DNA of 46,071 bases from Paenibacillus sanguinis 2301083 = DSM 16941 (GTDB lineage: Bacteria; Bacillota; Bacilli; Paenibacillales; Paenibacillaceae), in the NCBI RefSeq assembly GCF_000374825.1, contig NZ_KB895397.1, positions 1-46,071 of the forward strand, in the 5' to 3' direction. Made by a program: the position numbers and the translations under genes. Positions 32,209-41,062 of this stretch are shown one piece after another (the first letter of the stretch is position 1; every line of letters begins with the position of its first letter). The notes beneath the pieces are model-generated. The model worked only from the letters and a program-made list of their open reading frames with translations. It searched no databases and had not been told where the DNA came from.

Positions 32209-34293
32209 TTATGGGGTGATCAAGGAGACAGCGAATACGGCTCCTGGATCGCCGATGAGGGCAATGCTTCCTTCCTCCGGCAAGGTAACTTCCCCGTTGC
32301 CATGGACGACCGAGAAGCTAACACATAAGCCGTTGGCGTCATAGACAGCATAGGCTGCTTGGTCAGGAAGGCTGACGGTCATCGTTTTCCCTGCGGCTTC
32401 AGCGGGGATGGTGTACCAGCGTACCGTCTCGTCAGACTTTAGCGTAGCTACAGACTGCTGCCCGGCATAAATTGGCTTTATTGCATCTTCACTAATATAA
32501 GAAGAGCCTGCGGCCTCCAGGTATTCGGCTCCGTTCTTGGTAAGGAAACGGTACTCCGCCGTATCCCGGCTGCCTACTATTGGAATTTGATGTTGACTCA
32601 CCGCCGTGTCCGGCCCCAGAATCGGTTTGTCTATCCAATATCCCGGCAAGGCATCGGGGAGAAGATCAACGCCCAGGATGGGCTCCATCAGGAAATACAT
32701 AAAGGAGCTATATTTCTCCGATACCAGATAGTAAGTCTTTCCTTGACGTTGCTCCCAGGCTTTGGTTGTTTCAGGCGAGAGCTCTTGTTCCTCCAGCTTC
32801 TCCACCGAATACACATTCACCGCGAGTTGACCCAATTCCGGAACAGTCGCGTATTGTCTCTCCCAAAGATAGGTGCGCCCGTTATTTTCCTTGACGAAGC
32901 TGACCTTGGCTGCTCCGTCATCGCTGACAAAGGCGCCATCTCCAACATAAATCAGTTTTTGTTCAGGTGCTTCAGGTATCCCGGGTTGACTGATGAACAA
33001 TGCTCCATCTGCTACTTTAAGATAATATAGCTGGTTGGAGCCTCCGTAATATCCCGTGTAGTCTTCCAGCTCCTTCGGCAAATCAGCTTGTACCGGAGTA
33101 CCGAAGCTCTTGGCTGGCTTCCATTCTTTAATTGTGCCTTTTTCCTTCAAGGCCTGCAGAAGCAGTTCGTTGGCCAGAAGTTGATTTGTGTTGCTGGAGC
33201 CTCCTGACGAGAGGACCGCCGCCGCCATCTTATGCTCCGGCAGCACGATGAGAGAGGCGTGATACATCAGGGTATCTCCACCTTTGACCCAGGCCTTGAT
33301 GTCGTAATCGCTAAAAGGGAAGGCATTTACGCTATCCCAGCCTAATCCGAAGCCCAGAATGCTGTCGCCTTCCGGCGGCCATAATCCCTTGCGGTATTCC
33401 GGCTCTCCCGTGGCTTTCAGCGATGACTCCGAGAGAATGCCTGCTTCCCCGGTAAATACGGAGGCAAAGGTTACGAGATCTTCGGCCGTAGAATAGATGC
33501 CCCCAGTCCCGATGGCATTGACCGTTTCGTTCGGAAGCTGTTCTGGATAGGCAGGGTAATAGAGTGCGGCCATCCCCTCTGTATCCATAGCGTCCTGCGG
33601 GGTTTGGGTATGCTCCATGTTTAGCGGCTCTGTGAAATGCTGATGAATAAAAGAGGTGAAGTCCATGCCGCTAACCCGCTCCACCAAAATTTCGGCTAAA
33701 GTAAATCCATCATTGCAATAAACGGAGAAGGCGCCAGGATCAGCCTTCAGCGATTGGCCCGAGAGTTGCTCCAGCAGCGTATCATGGGCATAAGTGTCAT
33801 TATCCTCGAGCAAGAAGGCATTGGTCAGGCTGGAGCCTTGCAGTCCCGAAGAATGATTCAGCAGCATTCTTGGCGTAATCTGTTTGTAGCGGTCATCCTT
33901 CATTTTAAACTCCGCTATGTACTGCGTAAGCGGGGTATCGAGAGAAATTTTCCCTTGTTCCACCAGCTTCATTACTGCGGCAGTAGTAAACATTTTACTG
34001 GTTGAGCCAATTCCGTAGGTGGTATTCTTGGTCAACGGCTGTTGGCCTTGCTTATCATTTATACCGGCTTGCCCCGATACAACGATCTCTCCATTGTCGA
34101 TTAAGGCATATTGAACACTGGTCGTGCCGTAAGTATCCGTCAAAAGTGCTGCTTTCTCGGCGGCAAGGGTGGATAGTTCTGTGGTCTGGGGTCCGTCAGG
34201 AGTTGCCTCAGCCCCTGCCGCCAATGCTCCATTAGGTAAAATCAAGGAAATCATAAGCAGAAAAGCTGGTAAAGCCCTTCTTTTATTCCTCAA
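32209..34293 (-). CDS. Secreted serine hydrolase, beta-lactamase class C family
   Basis: A 694-residue exported penicillin-binding/beta-lactamase-fold protein. The signal peptide spans residues about 1-25 (LLMISLILPNGALA-AGAEA). The catalytic SxxK is S97-T-S-K100 in GIGSTSKMFTTAAVM. The YxN motif is Y192-C-N194 in FSVYCNDGF, and a later WVKGGDTLMYH supplies the KTG-like strand. The region after about 420 (TGYYGGSNQLYYLKV) is an extra beta-rich domain of unknown role. TTG at 34293 has AAGGAGG 8 bases upstream; the frame continues 86 codons further but crosses another gene's terminator. True substrate (D-Ala peptide, ester) unknown. Confidence 0.85.
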   Translation of the reverse strand: MRNKRRALPAFLLMISLILPNGALAAGAEATPDGPQTTELSTLAAEKAALLTDTYGTTSVQYALIDNGEIVVSGQAGINDKQGQQPLTKNTTYGIGSTSKMFTTAAVMKLVEQGKISLDTPLTQYIAEFKMKDDRYKQITPRMLLNHSSGLQGSSLTNAFLLEDNDTYAHDTLLEQLSGQSLKADPGAFSVYCNDGFTLAEILVERVSGMDFTSFIHQHFTEPLNMEHTQTPQDAMDTEGMAALYYPAYPEQLPNETVNAIGTGGIYSTAEDLVTFASVFTGEAGILSESSLKATGEPEYRKGLWPPEGDSILGFGLGWDSVNAFPFSDYDIKAWVKGGDTLMYHASLIVLPEHKMAAAVLSSGGSSNTNQLLANELLLQALKEKGTIKEWKPAKSFGTPVQADLPKELEDYTGYYGGSNQLYYLKVADGALFISQPGIPEAPEQKLIYVGDGAFVSDDGAAKVSFVKENNGRTYLWERQYATVPELGQLAVNVYSVEKLEEQELSPETTKAWEQRQGKTYYLVSEKYSSFMYFLMEPILGVDLLPDALPGYWIDKPILGPDTAVSQHQIPIVGSRDTAEYRFLTKNGAEYLEAAGSSYISEDAIKPIYAGQQSVATLKSDETVRWYTIPAEAAGKTMTVSLPDQAAYAVYDANGLCVSFSVVHGNGEVTLPEEGSIALIGDPGAVFAVSLITP

Positions 34294-34382
34294 ACGTAAG
34301 CCCTCCTTAAAATGGGTTGTATAGAGTAGTACGAAGTTGGGCATTAAAGGTTTCGTTAGTGCGGCATATAAATAAAGGAAAA

Positions 34383-34414
34383 ACACAAAACGGCCTGCCT
34401 CTGGCGGCAGACCG
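34383..34414 (-). terminator. Terminator of the YjcZ-like gene
   Basis: On the minus strand, CGGTCTGCC pairs with GGCAGGCCG and is followed by TTTTG. Confidence 0.7.
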
Positions 34415-34442
34415 AATTGAGTTGAATCGTCATTGGGTTTAC

Positions 34443-34568
34443 TTAGAACAGAGGAGCGCGGAGAATGATGACGAGCAAAATGTACAAAACCAGGATGGCT
34501 CCTGTCGATGTCCATGCACCATAGCCAGGAACTGCCGGGCCTGGTCCGCAATTATCAATAGCACCCAT
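34443..34568 (-). CDS. YjcZ-like small sporulation membrane peptide
   Basis: A 41-residue peptide. The N-terminal half is G/P-rich (NCGPGPAVPGYGAW) and residues about 21-40 are a single membrane helix (TSTGAILVLYILLVIIL). This is the layout of the YjcZ-family peptides annotated as sporulation proteins in Bacilli. ATG has GGGGTGAAC upstream and the gene has its own terminator. Function unknown; spore role inferred from the family. Confidence 0.7.
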   Translation of the reverse strand: MGAIDNCGPGPAVPGYGAWTSTGAILVLYILLVIILRAPLF

Positions 34569-34702
34569 TCGTGTTCACCCCGCTTTCCGGTAGTTCGGTA
34601 ATTACACGATCATCTTATGTAGGATATCATCCTGTTGCTCTGTGCGGCTGCCTAACTTGGGGCAAAAATGTCAGGTTGCTCCGCGGAAGGCAGGGTGCAG
34701 GC

Positions 34703-35881
34703 CTACTGTGCCTGTGATGGGCCGGTTCCAGCTCCCAGGGCGGTTGGGACCAGATTGTCGCGCTTCTTTGGCGGCATGATCAATGTAGCCAGCATAAGCA
34801 GGAAAAAGGCTAAAAAGTACGGTGAATGCTTGTCATGCAGCGCGCCAGCGGCAATCGGGCCGATAAAGGAACCGAGCGACATAGCGATGGACTGCAGCGA
34901 AAATACCGTACCCAGTCTTTTGCCCCCGCTCAAATCGATAAAAAGGGAAGCCATGGCCGGGAATACGATTCCTTTGGACATTCCCAGCACAAACAAAGCA
35001 ATGGGCAAAGATATAAAATCCAGGGAAGCCATGGCAAAAAAGGACAAGGCAATGCCCAAAATACCGAAGCTGGCCCGTTTGTAAGGCGAATACTTGTTCA
35101 AGAACAGCATCGACAACGTAACTAAAGCACCGAGGCTCATGATGGAGAAGTAGAGCCCGGTATGCATGATTTTAGCCGCACCTCCTGCCTGCAAGGGGAG
35201 TTCAAAGAACAGGATTCCCTGAGAGCAGGAGACAATAAGCGGCAGTAGGTAGTAGCGTAGCGGAATGATCTTGATTTTGACAGGCATTTGCGCTGAGGGG
35301 GCCATCTTGGCCAGACTGCCACCTGCTTGTGCTCTGGCAGGTTCCTTGATGGTGAATATGGCGATAACTCCCGTTGAAATCATCAGCCATCCCAGAAGCT
35401 GAAAGGTCAATGTGAACCCCGATTGGGCGACCAGAAAAGCACCGGCCGCCGGGGATATCACGGAAGCTAAGGTGTGCATAACGCCATGTCCGGCCATCAG
35501 CTTGCCTTGCTGTACAGCATTGCCGGAGAGCGAGGCCAGCAGGGCCAGGCAGGCCGGGGACAAGAAAGCCAGCACAAAACCGCTGATAGAACGGAGTACA
35601 AGCAGTTGCCAGGGTTCGGTAACATGAGCTTGCATGAGCAGAATCATACCGGCAGCAAGCAGGCTGAAGATCATATAGCCTTTGCTGCCATGTCGGTCAA
35701 CGCCTTGCCCGGCAATCAGGTTGCCCGGCAAATGGGTTAACGCATAAATGCCCATCATCCAGCCGATAAAAGTAGGAGCGGCCCCGAGTGATAAAGCGAA
35801 CGGGGTCAAGATCGGATACTGGGCGTGCAGGTCGAAGAAAGCGAGAAACATAAAAAAATAGAGCCAGAAGGCAGTTTTCAA
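34703..35881 (-). CDS. Major facilitator superfamily transporter
   Basis: A 392-residue polytopic membrane protein with about twelve hydrophobic segments. The loop between helices 2 and 3 reads GQGVDRHGSKGYM, the MFS signature position, and LRSISGFVLAFLSPACLALLA follows as in drug-efflux members. TTG start with AAAGGAGAG upstream. Substrate not predictable. It has no regulator or operon partner; it is divergent from the gene at 36066. Confidence 0.85.
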   Translation of the reverse strand: MKTAFWLYFFMFLAFFDLHAQYPILTPFALSLGAAPTFIGWMMGIYALTHLPGNLIAGQGVDRHGSKGYMIFSLLAAGMILLMQAHVTEPWQLLVLRSISGFVLAFLSPACLALLASLSGNAVQQGKLMAGHGVMHTLASVISPAAGAFLVAQSGFTLTFQLLGWLMISTGVIAIFTIKEPARAQAGGSLAKMAPSAQMPVKIKIIPLRYYLLPLIVSCSQGILFFELPLQAGGAAKIMHTGLYFSIMSLGALVTLSMLFLNKYSPYKRASFGILGIALSFFAMASLDFISLPIALFVLGMSKGIVFPAMASLFIDLSGGKRLGTVFSLQSIAMSLGSFIGPIAAGALHDKHSPYFLAFFLLMLATLIMPPKKRDNLVPTALGAGTGPSQAQ

Positions 35882-36065
35882 GACGCGTTTCTCTCCTTTC
35901 GGGAATGAACTGGTATGCTCTACTTGTACGCCCGGAGGGACGAACTTATACCCTTTTCCTAAAAAGCGTGGGCAAATTTGCGAGTAATCCGGTTAAGCTG
36001 ACATGAAGCTGGGTCATCATGTATAATGTAATAATAAAATTGGGGTCTGGGAGTGTTTTAAAATC

Positions 36066-36506
36066 ATGGATATTCAAGTATGGACTGCATTTTTGCAGGA
36101 GAACTGGCTGGTCATCGTGGTGGCGCTGGTTATTCTGTTTCTGGTCATTAACTTTGTGAAGACGGTGGTGAAGTGGGCGCTTGTCCTGATTATTGCGGCC
36201 TTTATCATCGTGTATAGCGGAATTTCATTAAACGATATCGGCGAAGCGGTTACGACGGTGAAGGAGCAGGCGGTTAGCATCAGCAAGAGCGAAGCGCTGA
36301 ACATAATGAAAAATGAAGCGAAGGATGCCAAGCTGACACAAAATGCAGATGGCACCTTTACGATTACGACACCGAATTTGGAGGTCACCGGAAAGATGGG
36401 CGACGATAAAGCCAAGGTGTCGTTCCACGGGATATCGTTGGGAGAATGGGCGGTCAATGACACATTGGAAGCATTTATTCAGGAGGCCGTGCGTAATTCA
36501 AAATAA
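36066..36506 (+). CDS. Membrane protein of unknown function, partner of the transglutaminase gene
   Basis: A 146-residue protein with two closely spaced N-terminal membrane segments (about 12-30 and 34-52: WLVIVVALVILFLVINFV, then WALVLIIAAFIIVYSG) and a soluble C-terminal domain of beta character (FTITTPNLEVTGKMGDDKAKVSF). Family not recognised. The next gene starts 28 bp later on the same strand, so a two-gene operon is likely. The initiation region has no strong ribosome binding site. Confidence 0.7.
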   Translation: MDIQVWTAFLQENWLVIVVALVILFLVINFVKTVVKWALVLIIAAFIIVYSGISLNDIGEAVTTVKEQAVSISKSEALNIMKNEAKDAKLTQNADGTFTITTPNLEVTGKMGDDKAKVSFHGISLGEWAVNDTLEAFIQEAVRNSK

Positions 36507-36533
36507 AGCAAAGGGCTGGCTACGGAGGTCAAC

Positions 36534-37682
36534 ATGACAGCATCGCTGCAAAGCTTAGGCGAGTATAACTTCATATCTGTGTTCCTGCTTCTGGTGCTGC
36601 TGGGTTCGGTGCTGCAAGGGCTGCTGCGCGGAGCTTCGCGGTCGGCAGACCGTTTGTTCTCACTCGTTGGCGGCGGCATGCTGTCACTGATTGGCATTGT
36701 GGCTGCGATCCCATTGACGTTGTGGATGTCTCCGAAAATTCAGGCCTGGTTGTCCGAGCTTCCTCTACCGGCCCGGGAGCTGGCGAAATGGGAGCAGGTT
36801 CTTCACACGATCATTATGGCCGTAAGGGATTACCCTTTACTGCGTGTTGCCCTGGTTTACTTGTTCATGTACTGGCTCGTTCGGACGTTAGCCGGGGTGC
36901 TTGCCGGGTTCATGCATGGTGGAAGCGCCTTGTTTGGCTGGCTGGCGCCCGGAAGAGAGCGGCGGGCCTCGCTGCTTAGCCGTTTAACTGGCGCTTCCAT
37001 CGGAGCGGTGATTGGTGCTGCGCGTTGCCTGGTGCTAATCGCCATTTTATTTATCGTGGTAACGTTGTTCCCAGGGAGCACGTTTAGCCGCTATATAGAG
37101 GCTTCACCCGTATATCAGCAGGGAGCAAGAACGGTGATTGAGCCGCTTACCGGCGACCTAATCAAGGAGAAGCTTCCCGTGTTCACCCGCGGGGTGGAAG
37201 CGGAGCTTCGCGGTATTTTGCAGCAGAAGTATGAGGTTATTGATGCCAATATTCCTCAGGATATCGAGCAGGCTGCGGCCGAAATCACCGCAGATGCCAA
37301 TACGGATGAGCAAAAAGCCCGTCTGTTGTATGACTGGGTTGGCTCCCGGGTGTCTTATGATTACGATAAGGTGAAGGATTATGAGGAGAAGGGCATCTGG
37401 CATGAACAAACACCACAGATGACCTTTGACACCAAGCTTGGGGTATGTATCGACTACTCCCGATTGTACTCCGTAATGGCCAGGTCGCAAGGTCTGGAGG
37501 TCAAGGTGGTGACAGGACTTGGTTATGATGGACAGGGGGGCTACGGACCGCATGCCTGGAACGAGGTTTATCTGTCCGAGCAGGACACCTGGATTCCCTT
37601 GGATTCCACCTGGGCCGGAAGCGGAGATTGGTTTAATCCACCGGCCTTTAGCGAAACTCATATCGTGGAACAACGGATTTGA
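36534..37682 (+). CDS. Membrane protein with CvpA-like N-terminus and C-terminal transglutaminase-like domain
   Basis: A 382-residue protein. Residues 1-190 have about four membrane segments and a small-residue pattern (GLLRGASRSADRLFSLVGGG, SRLTGASIGAVIGAARCLVL) like CvpA (colicin V production) proteins. Residues about 275-375 form a transglutaminase/protease fold with a complete triad: Cys305 (GVCIDYSRL), His340 (PHAWNEVYL) and Asp357 (PLDSTWA). The catalytic domain is probably extracytoplasmic. Start follows ACGGAGGTCAAC. Activity could be crosslinking or peptide hydrolysis. Confidence 0.75.
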   Translation: MTASLQSLGEYNFISVFLLLVLLGSVLQGLLRGASRSADRLFSLVGGGMLSLIGIVAAIPLTLWMSPKIQAWLSELPLPARELAKWEQVLHTIIMAVRDYPLLRVALVYLFMYWLVRTLAGVLAGFMHGGSALFGWLAPGRERRASLLSRLTGASIGAVIGAARCLVLIAILFIVVTLFPGSTFSRYIEASPVYQQGARTVIEPLTGDLIKEKLPVFTRGVEAELRGILQQKYEVIDANIPQDIEQAAAEITADANTDEQKARLLYDWVGSRVSYDYDKVKDYEEKGIWHEQTPQMTFDTKLGVCIDYSRLYSVMARSQGLEVKVVTGLGYDGQGGYGPHAWNEVYLSEQDTWIPLDSTWAGSGDWFNPPAFSETHIVEQRI

Positions 37683-37713
37683 AGTAAGGCGTAACTACCC
37701 CGCGCCTTACTTC
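37681..37713 (+). terminator. Hairpin after the transglutaminase gene
   Basis: GAAGTAAGGCG pairs perfectly with CGCCTTACTTC. No T run, so possibly inefficient. Confidence 0.5.
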
Positions 37714-37768
37714 GTTATGTTAATATAAGAGTAGGTTCAAAAAACAGATATAGTAAGCTTGGAGAAAA

Positions 37769-39871
37769 ATGATTTACGGGATAGAAAGTAGGGGAACACA
37801 GGTGAAAAGCGTCTATGGAGAAGAGGATCCGCGCCAGCAGGAAATTGCCATGCAGCGCCATTTTAATATAAGGCTGAACATTTTTTTCTTTAGCGCCTTT
37901 GCCATTTTTACCGTGATTATCGTGCGCCTGGCCATTTTGCAGTTCGTGGAGGGGCCGACCCTTTCCCAGCAGGAGAGCAGCTTGCGTGTCAAGGATGTGC
38001 CGCTGGCACCTACCCGGGGAACCATCTATGCTGCAGGCGGGGAGAAGCTGGCCTATTCTACGCCGGTGCAATCCTTGTATATCACGCTGCAAAAGGATTA
38101 CAGCAACACGGAGCGAGGGCTGAAGAACCGCCCGGAAGCGCTGGAGCTTGCCGATAAACTGAAAGCAGTATTTGACAAGTATGGAAAACCGGATACCGCG
38201 ATGACCAAAGAGGAAGTTATTGAAGCAATGGATTTGGACTACCGGAAGCAAAACGGTTTTTCTCCACGCCGCATTAAGATGGATTTGACCTCAAAGGAAA
38301 TTGCTTATTTCCTGGAACGGAAAAGTGAATTTCCGGGGATTGATATTTTGGAAGAAAATATCCGCCATTATGATAAGGATACGGTAGCGGTTCAGACGAT
38401 TGGATATATTCGTAAATATTCCAATGCCTCGACCAATCTGGAGTTTTACAGAGCGATTCGGGCGCAGACGGATACTCCACCAGATATGCAATATACAGAA
38501 ACTGAGGATGTTGGCTACGATGGCTTGGAATTGCAGTACCAGACGGAGCTTCGTGGCAAAAACGGCTATAAGAGCGTGCCTATTGATCCACGCAACATGG
38601 CTACGGGAATTGCGGAGATCACTCCGCCGGTTAAAGGCTATGACCTTCACACTAATATTAATAAAAATGTACAAATTATTGCAGAACAAGCTATCCTTGA
38701 TCAGATTAATTGGGTGCATACCAATCGAGTATCGGGGAAAGTTCATCCCCATGCCAAAACGGGTTATGCCGTAGCCATGGAGGTCGATACAGGTAATGTC
38801 GTGGCGATGGCCAGTATGCCTGACTACGATACGAATGTTTGGCAGTCGGGAGGCATTTCTCCTGAAAATTGGAAAAAAATTTCTTCCAACTATCAAAACG
38901 GAACGATTACGCCAATTTCGGCGGGGCGCTCAGGACATGAATTCGACTCCACGGTGTTGCTGGGTTCGACGATTAAGCCATTATCGGTGTTAATTGGACT
39001 TAATGAAGGTTTGTTCACCCCAAATACAACATATTCCGACAATGGGGCAGCCTTCTTCGGAAGAAACGATTCGACGAGAGTCAGAAACTCTGGCGGCCAT
39101 GCTTATGGACGGCTCAATCCCACTGAAGCAATTAAGAATTCCTCTAATGCATTTATGGTAGATATGGTTGGGGAGAAACTTTATTATAAATATCGAAATG
39201 AAGGAATTGAAGTTTGGGATAACTATATGAAGCAATTTGGGCTGGGTACCTCAACAGGCGTTGATTTGCCAAACGAGTATTTAGGATTCTTGGAGTATAA
39301 GCAGGAATCTGAGACGGTGCTGTCACGGTTGGCCTATGCTTCGTTTGGTCAGCAAGCGAAATATACAGCAATGCAATTGGCACAATATACTGTTATGTTG
39401 GCTAATAAAGGAAAGAGAATGGAGCCGCATGTTGTAAATAAAATTACTGATGCGCAAGGAAATATCGTCAAGCAGTTCGAGCCTACGGTGTTGAATGAAG
39501 TTGATTTTGAGGATGCCCATTGGGATGCAGTTATTGATGGCATGAGAACAAATGTCAGTGCATTTAATGGATTTCCTTATGACTTTGCCCGCAAAACGGG
39601 GACCTCTGAGCAAGCTTATAAAGGTAGGTTGCTTGAGAATGGTGTGTTCATTGCCTTCGCTCCGCGGGAGAATCCCAAGCTGGCCGTAGCAGTCGTTATC
39701 CCGGAAGGCGGGTTTGGCGCTTGGAGCGCGGCGCCTGTGGCTCGTAAAATCTTCGATGCGTACGATCAGGAATATGGACTGGATGGAGTACCAAAGAAGG
39801 CACAGCAACAGGAGAATGCGCAGAACGGGGCAGCAGGCAACGGTACAGCCCCGGAGGACACCAATCAATAA
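37769..39871 (+). CDS. Class B penicillin-binding protein (PBP2 type transpeptidase)
   Basis: A bitopic membrane transpeptidase that crosslinks peptidoglycan, 700 residues. One membrane anchor (about 36-58, LNIFFFSAFAIFTVIIVRLAI) is followed by the dimerisation domain (APTRGTIYAAGG). The transpeptidase domain has SxxK at Ser400 (LGSTIKP), SxN in KNSSNAFMV and KTGTS at 609. The tail is low-complexity Q/N/G. The ATG at 37769 has GGAG only 4-5 bases upstream; the GTG at 37802 with AGGGGA is an alternative. The middle third is richer in A and T than both ends. Confidence 0.9.
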   Translation: MIYGIESRGTQVKSVYGEEDPRQQEIAMQRHFNIRLNIFFFSAFAIFTVIIVRLAILQFVEGPTLSQQESSLRVKDVPLAPTRGTIYAAGGEKLAYSTPVQSLYITLQKDYSNTERGLKNRPEALELADKLKAVFDKYGKPDTAMTKEEVIEAMDLDYRKQNGFSPRRIKMDLTSKEIAYFLERKSEFPGIDILEENIRHYDKDTVAVQTIGYIRKYSNASTNLEFYRAIRAQTDTPPDMQYTETEDVGYDGLELQYQTELRGKNGYKSVPIDPRNMATGIAEITPPVKGYDLHTNINKNVQIIAEQAILDQINWVHTNRVSGKVHPHAKTGYAVAMEVDTGNVVAMASMPDYDTNVWQSGGISPENWKKISSNYQNGTITPISAGRSGHEFDSTVLLGSTIKPLSVLIGLNEGLFTPNTTYSDNGAAFFGRNDSTRVRNSGGHAYGRLNPTEAIKNSSNAFMVDMVGEKLYYKYRNEGIEVWDNYMKQFGLGTSTGVDLPNEYLGFLEYKQESETVLSRLAYASFGQQAKYTAMQLAQYTVMLANKGKRMEPHVVNKITDAQGNIVKQFEPTVLNEVDFEDAHWDAVIDGMRTNVSAFNGFPYDFARKTGTSEQAYKGRLLENGVFIAFAPRENPKLAVAVVIPEGGFGAWSAAPVARKIFDAYDQEYGLDGVPKKAQQQENAQNGAAGNGTAPEDTNQ

Positions 39872-39895
39872 GCAAGTACGAATAGATCATTGAAG

Positions 39896-39924
39896 GCAAG
39901 GGGAAAAAATCCTCTTGCTTTTTT
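39896..39924 (+). terminator. Rho-independent terminator after the PBP gene
   Basis: GCAAG and GGA pair with TCC and CTTGC, followed by six T. Confidence 0.85.
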
Positions 39925-39940
39925 GTGTGTCTTCCCTTAA

Positions 39941-39962
39941 AATTTGCCCTAGGGAAACATTT
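39941..39962 (+). promoter_or_regulatory. MntR-like operator of the mnt operon
   Basis: TTTGCCCTAGGGAAAC, with A/T flanks, resembles the dyad bound by MntR before Bacillus manganese uptake genes. Placed about 100 bp before mntA. Repression by Mn-loaded MntR is inferred; no mntR gene is in the window. Confidence 0.6.
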
Positions 39963-39987
39963 TTACACTAAACTAAAAAACAAGGTT

Positions 39988-40009
39988 CAAGAAAACAAAT
40001 GTTTACTTG
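39988..40009 (+). promoter_or_regulatory. Second dyad in the mntA leader
   Basis: CAAG and AAACA arms face TGTTT and CTTG with AA at the centre, a 22-bp imperfect dyad. It could be a second repressor site; identity unknown. Confidence 0.4.
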
Positions 40010-40054
40010 TACAACTTGAGAAAAAAAGAACATATACGGAGAGGAGTTCATGTA

Positions 40055-41029
40055 ATGAACGATATGCAAGTGAAGAAAAGCCCGTTTCATCGGGCGAAAA
40101 TAACGTTGGGGATTTTGGCTCTCATTATATTGGGCGCTTGCTCCAAGGTAGAAGGTCAAGCTGATTCGGTACAACGGCCTGCAGATGGTGAGCCTATTCA
40201 GGTCGTGGCTACGATTGGGATGATTACCGATGTGGTGAAGCAGGTTGGTGGTGAGGAAGTAGAGGCAAACGGTCTGATGGGCCCTGGCGTGGACCCTCAC
40301 TTATATAAAGCTTCGCAAGGCGATATTGAGAAGTTGGATCAAGCCGACATTATTTTCTACGGCGGTTTGCATTTGGAAGGGAAAATGACAGAAATTTTTG
40401 AAAAGCTGGAGAATCGCAAGCCGACAGTTGCGGTATCCAGGGATATCGATCCCGAATTGCTGAGATCAGGTGCTGATGCAGGGGGCTCGCAATATGATCC
40501 CCATATCTGGTTTAATGTACGCCACTGGATTTCGGCTACGGAGACTATCCGGGATACGCTGGTGGCCTATGACCCGGATCACGCTGATACCTATCAACAA
40601 AATGCTGAGGCATATATTGCTCAACTGGAACAACTGGATGCGGAAGTAAAACGGCAGATTGCTGAAATTCCGGAGCAGGACCGGGTGCTGGTAACTGCTC
40701 ATGATGCCTTTGGTTACTTTGGGGATGCTTACGGCATTGAGGTCATGGGATTACAAGGGATTAGTACGGCAGCGGAGTATGGCTCCAAGGATGTCAGCAA
40801 GCTGCGGGATTTCCTGGTAGAGAACAAGATAAAGGCTGTGTTTGTGGAATCAAGTATTCCGACGAAATCCATGGAGGCGGTTATTGCCGGGGCCAAGGAG
40901 ATGGGCCATACCGTCAAGATTGGCGGGGAGCTTTATTCGGATTCCATGGGAGAGCCGGGATCGGATGCAGATACGTATATCAAAATGGTTGAACATAATG
41001 TAAGCACCATCGTAGAGGCGCTAAAATAA
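40055..41029 (+). CDS. mntA: Manganese ABC transporter substrate-binding lipoprotein
   Basis: The extracellular metal-binding protein of a cluster A-I ABC importer. The 324-residue product has a lipoprotein signal (ILALIILGAC, lipobox LGAC). Metal ligands expected for the family are visible: His in GVDPHLYKASQGD, His in YDPHIWFNV, a glutamate in FVESSIP and an aspartate in YSDSMG. GVDPHLYKASQGD resembles manganese rather than zinc binders, which carry a His-rich loop absent here. ATG at 40055 has GAGGAG 8 bases upstream. First gene of a four-gene operon. Confidence 0.9.
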   Translation: MNDMQVKKSPFHRAKITLGILALIILGACSKVEGQADSVQRPADGEPIQVVATIGMITDVVKQVGGEEVEANGLMGPGVDPHLYKASQGDIEKLDQADIIFYGGLHLEGKMTEIFEKLENRKPTVAVSRDIDPELLRSGADAGGSQYDPHIWFNVRHWISATETIRDTLVAYDPDHADTYQQNAEAYIAQLEQLDAEVKRQIAEIPEQDRVLVTAHDAFGYFGDAYGIEVMGLQGISTAAEYGSKDVSKLRDFLVENKIKAVFVESSIPTKSMEAVIAGAKEMGHTVKIGGELYSDSMGEPGSDADTYIKMVEHNVSTIVEALK

Positions 41030-41062
41030 AATAAGAAAGCACGATAGAAAAGGGGAACTAAA

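Noticed and set aside
34294..34551. 86-codon N-terminal extension of the serine hydrolase
   Set aside because: The frame crosses the YjcZ-like gene and its terminator. A TTG with a strong ribosome binding site followed by a signal peptide marks the true start.
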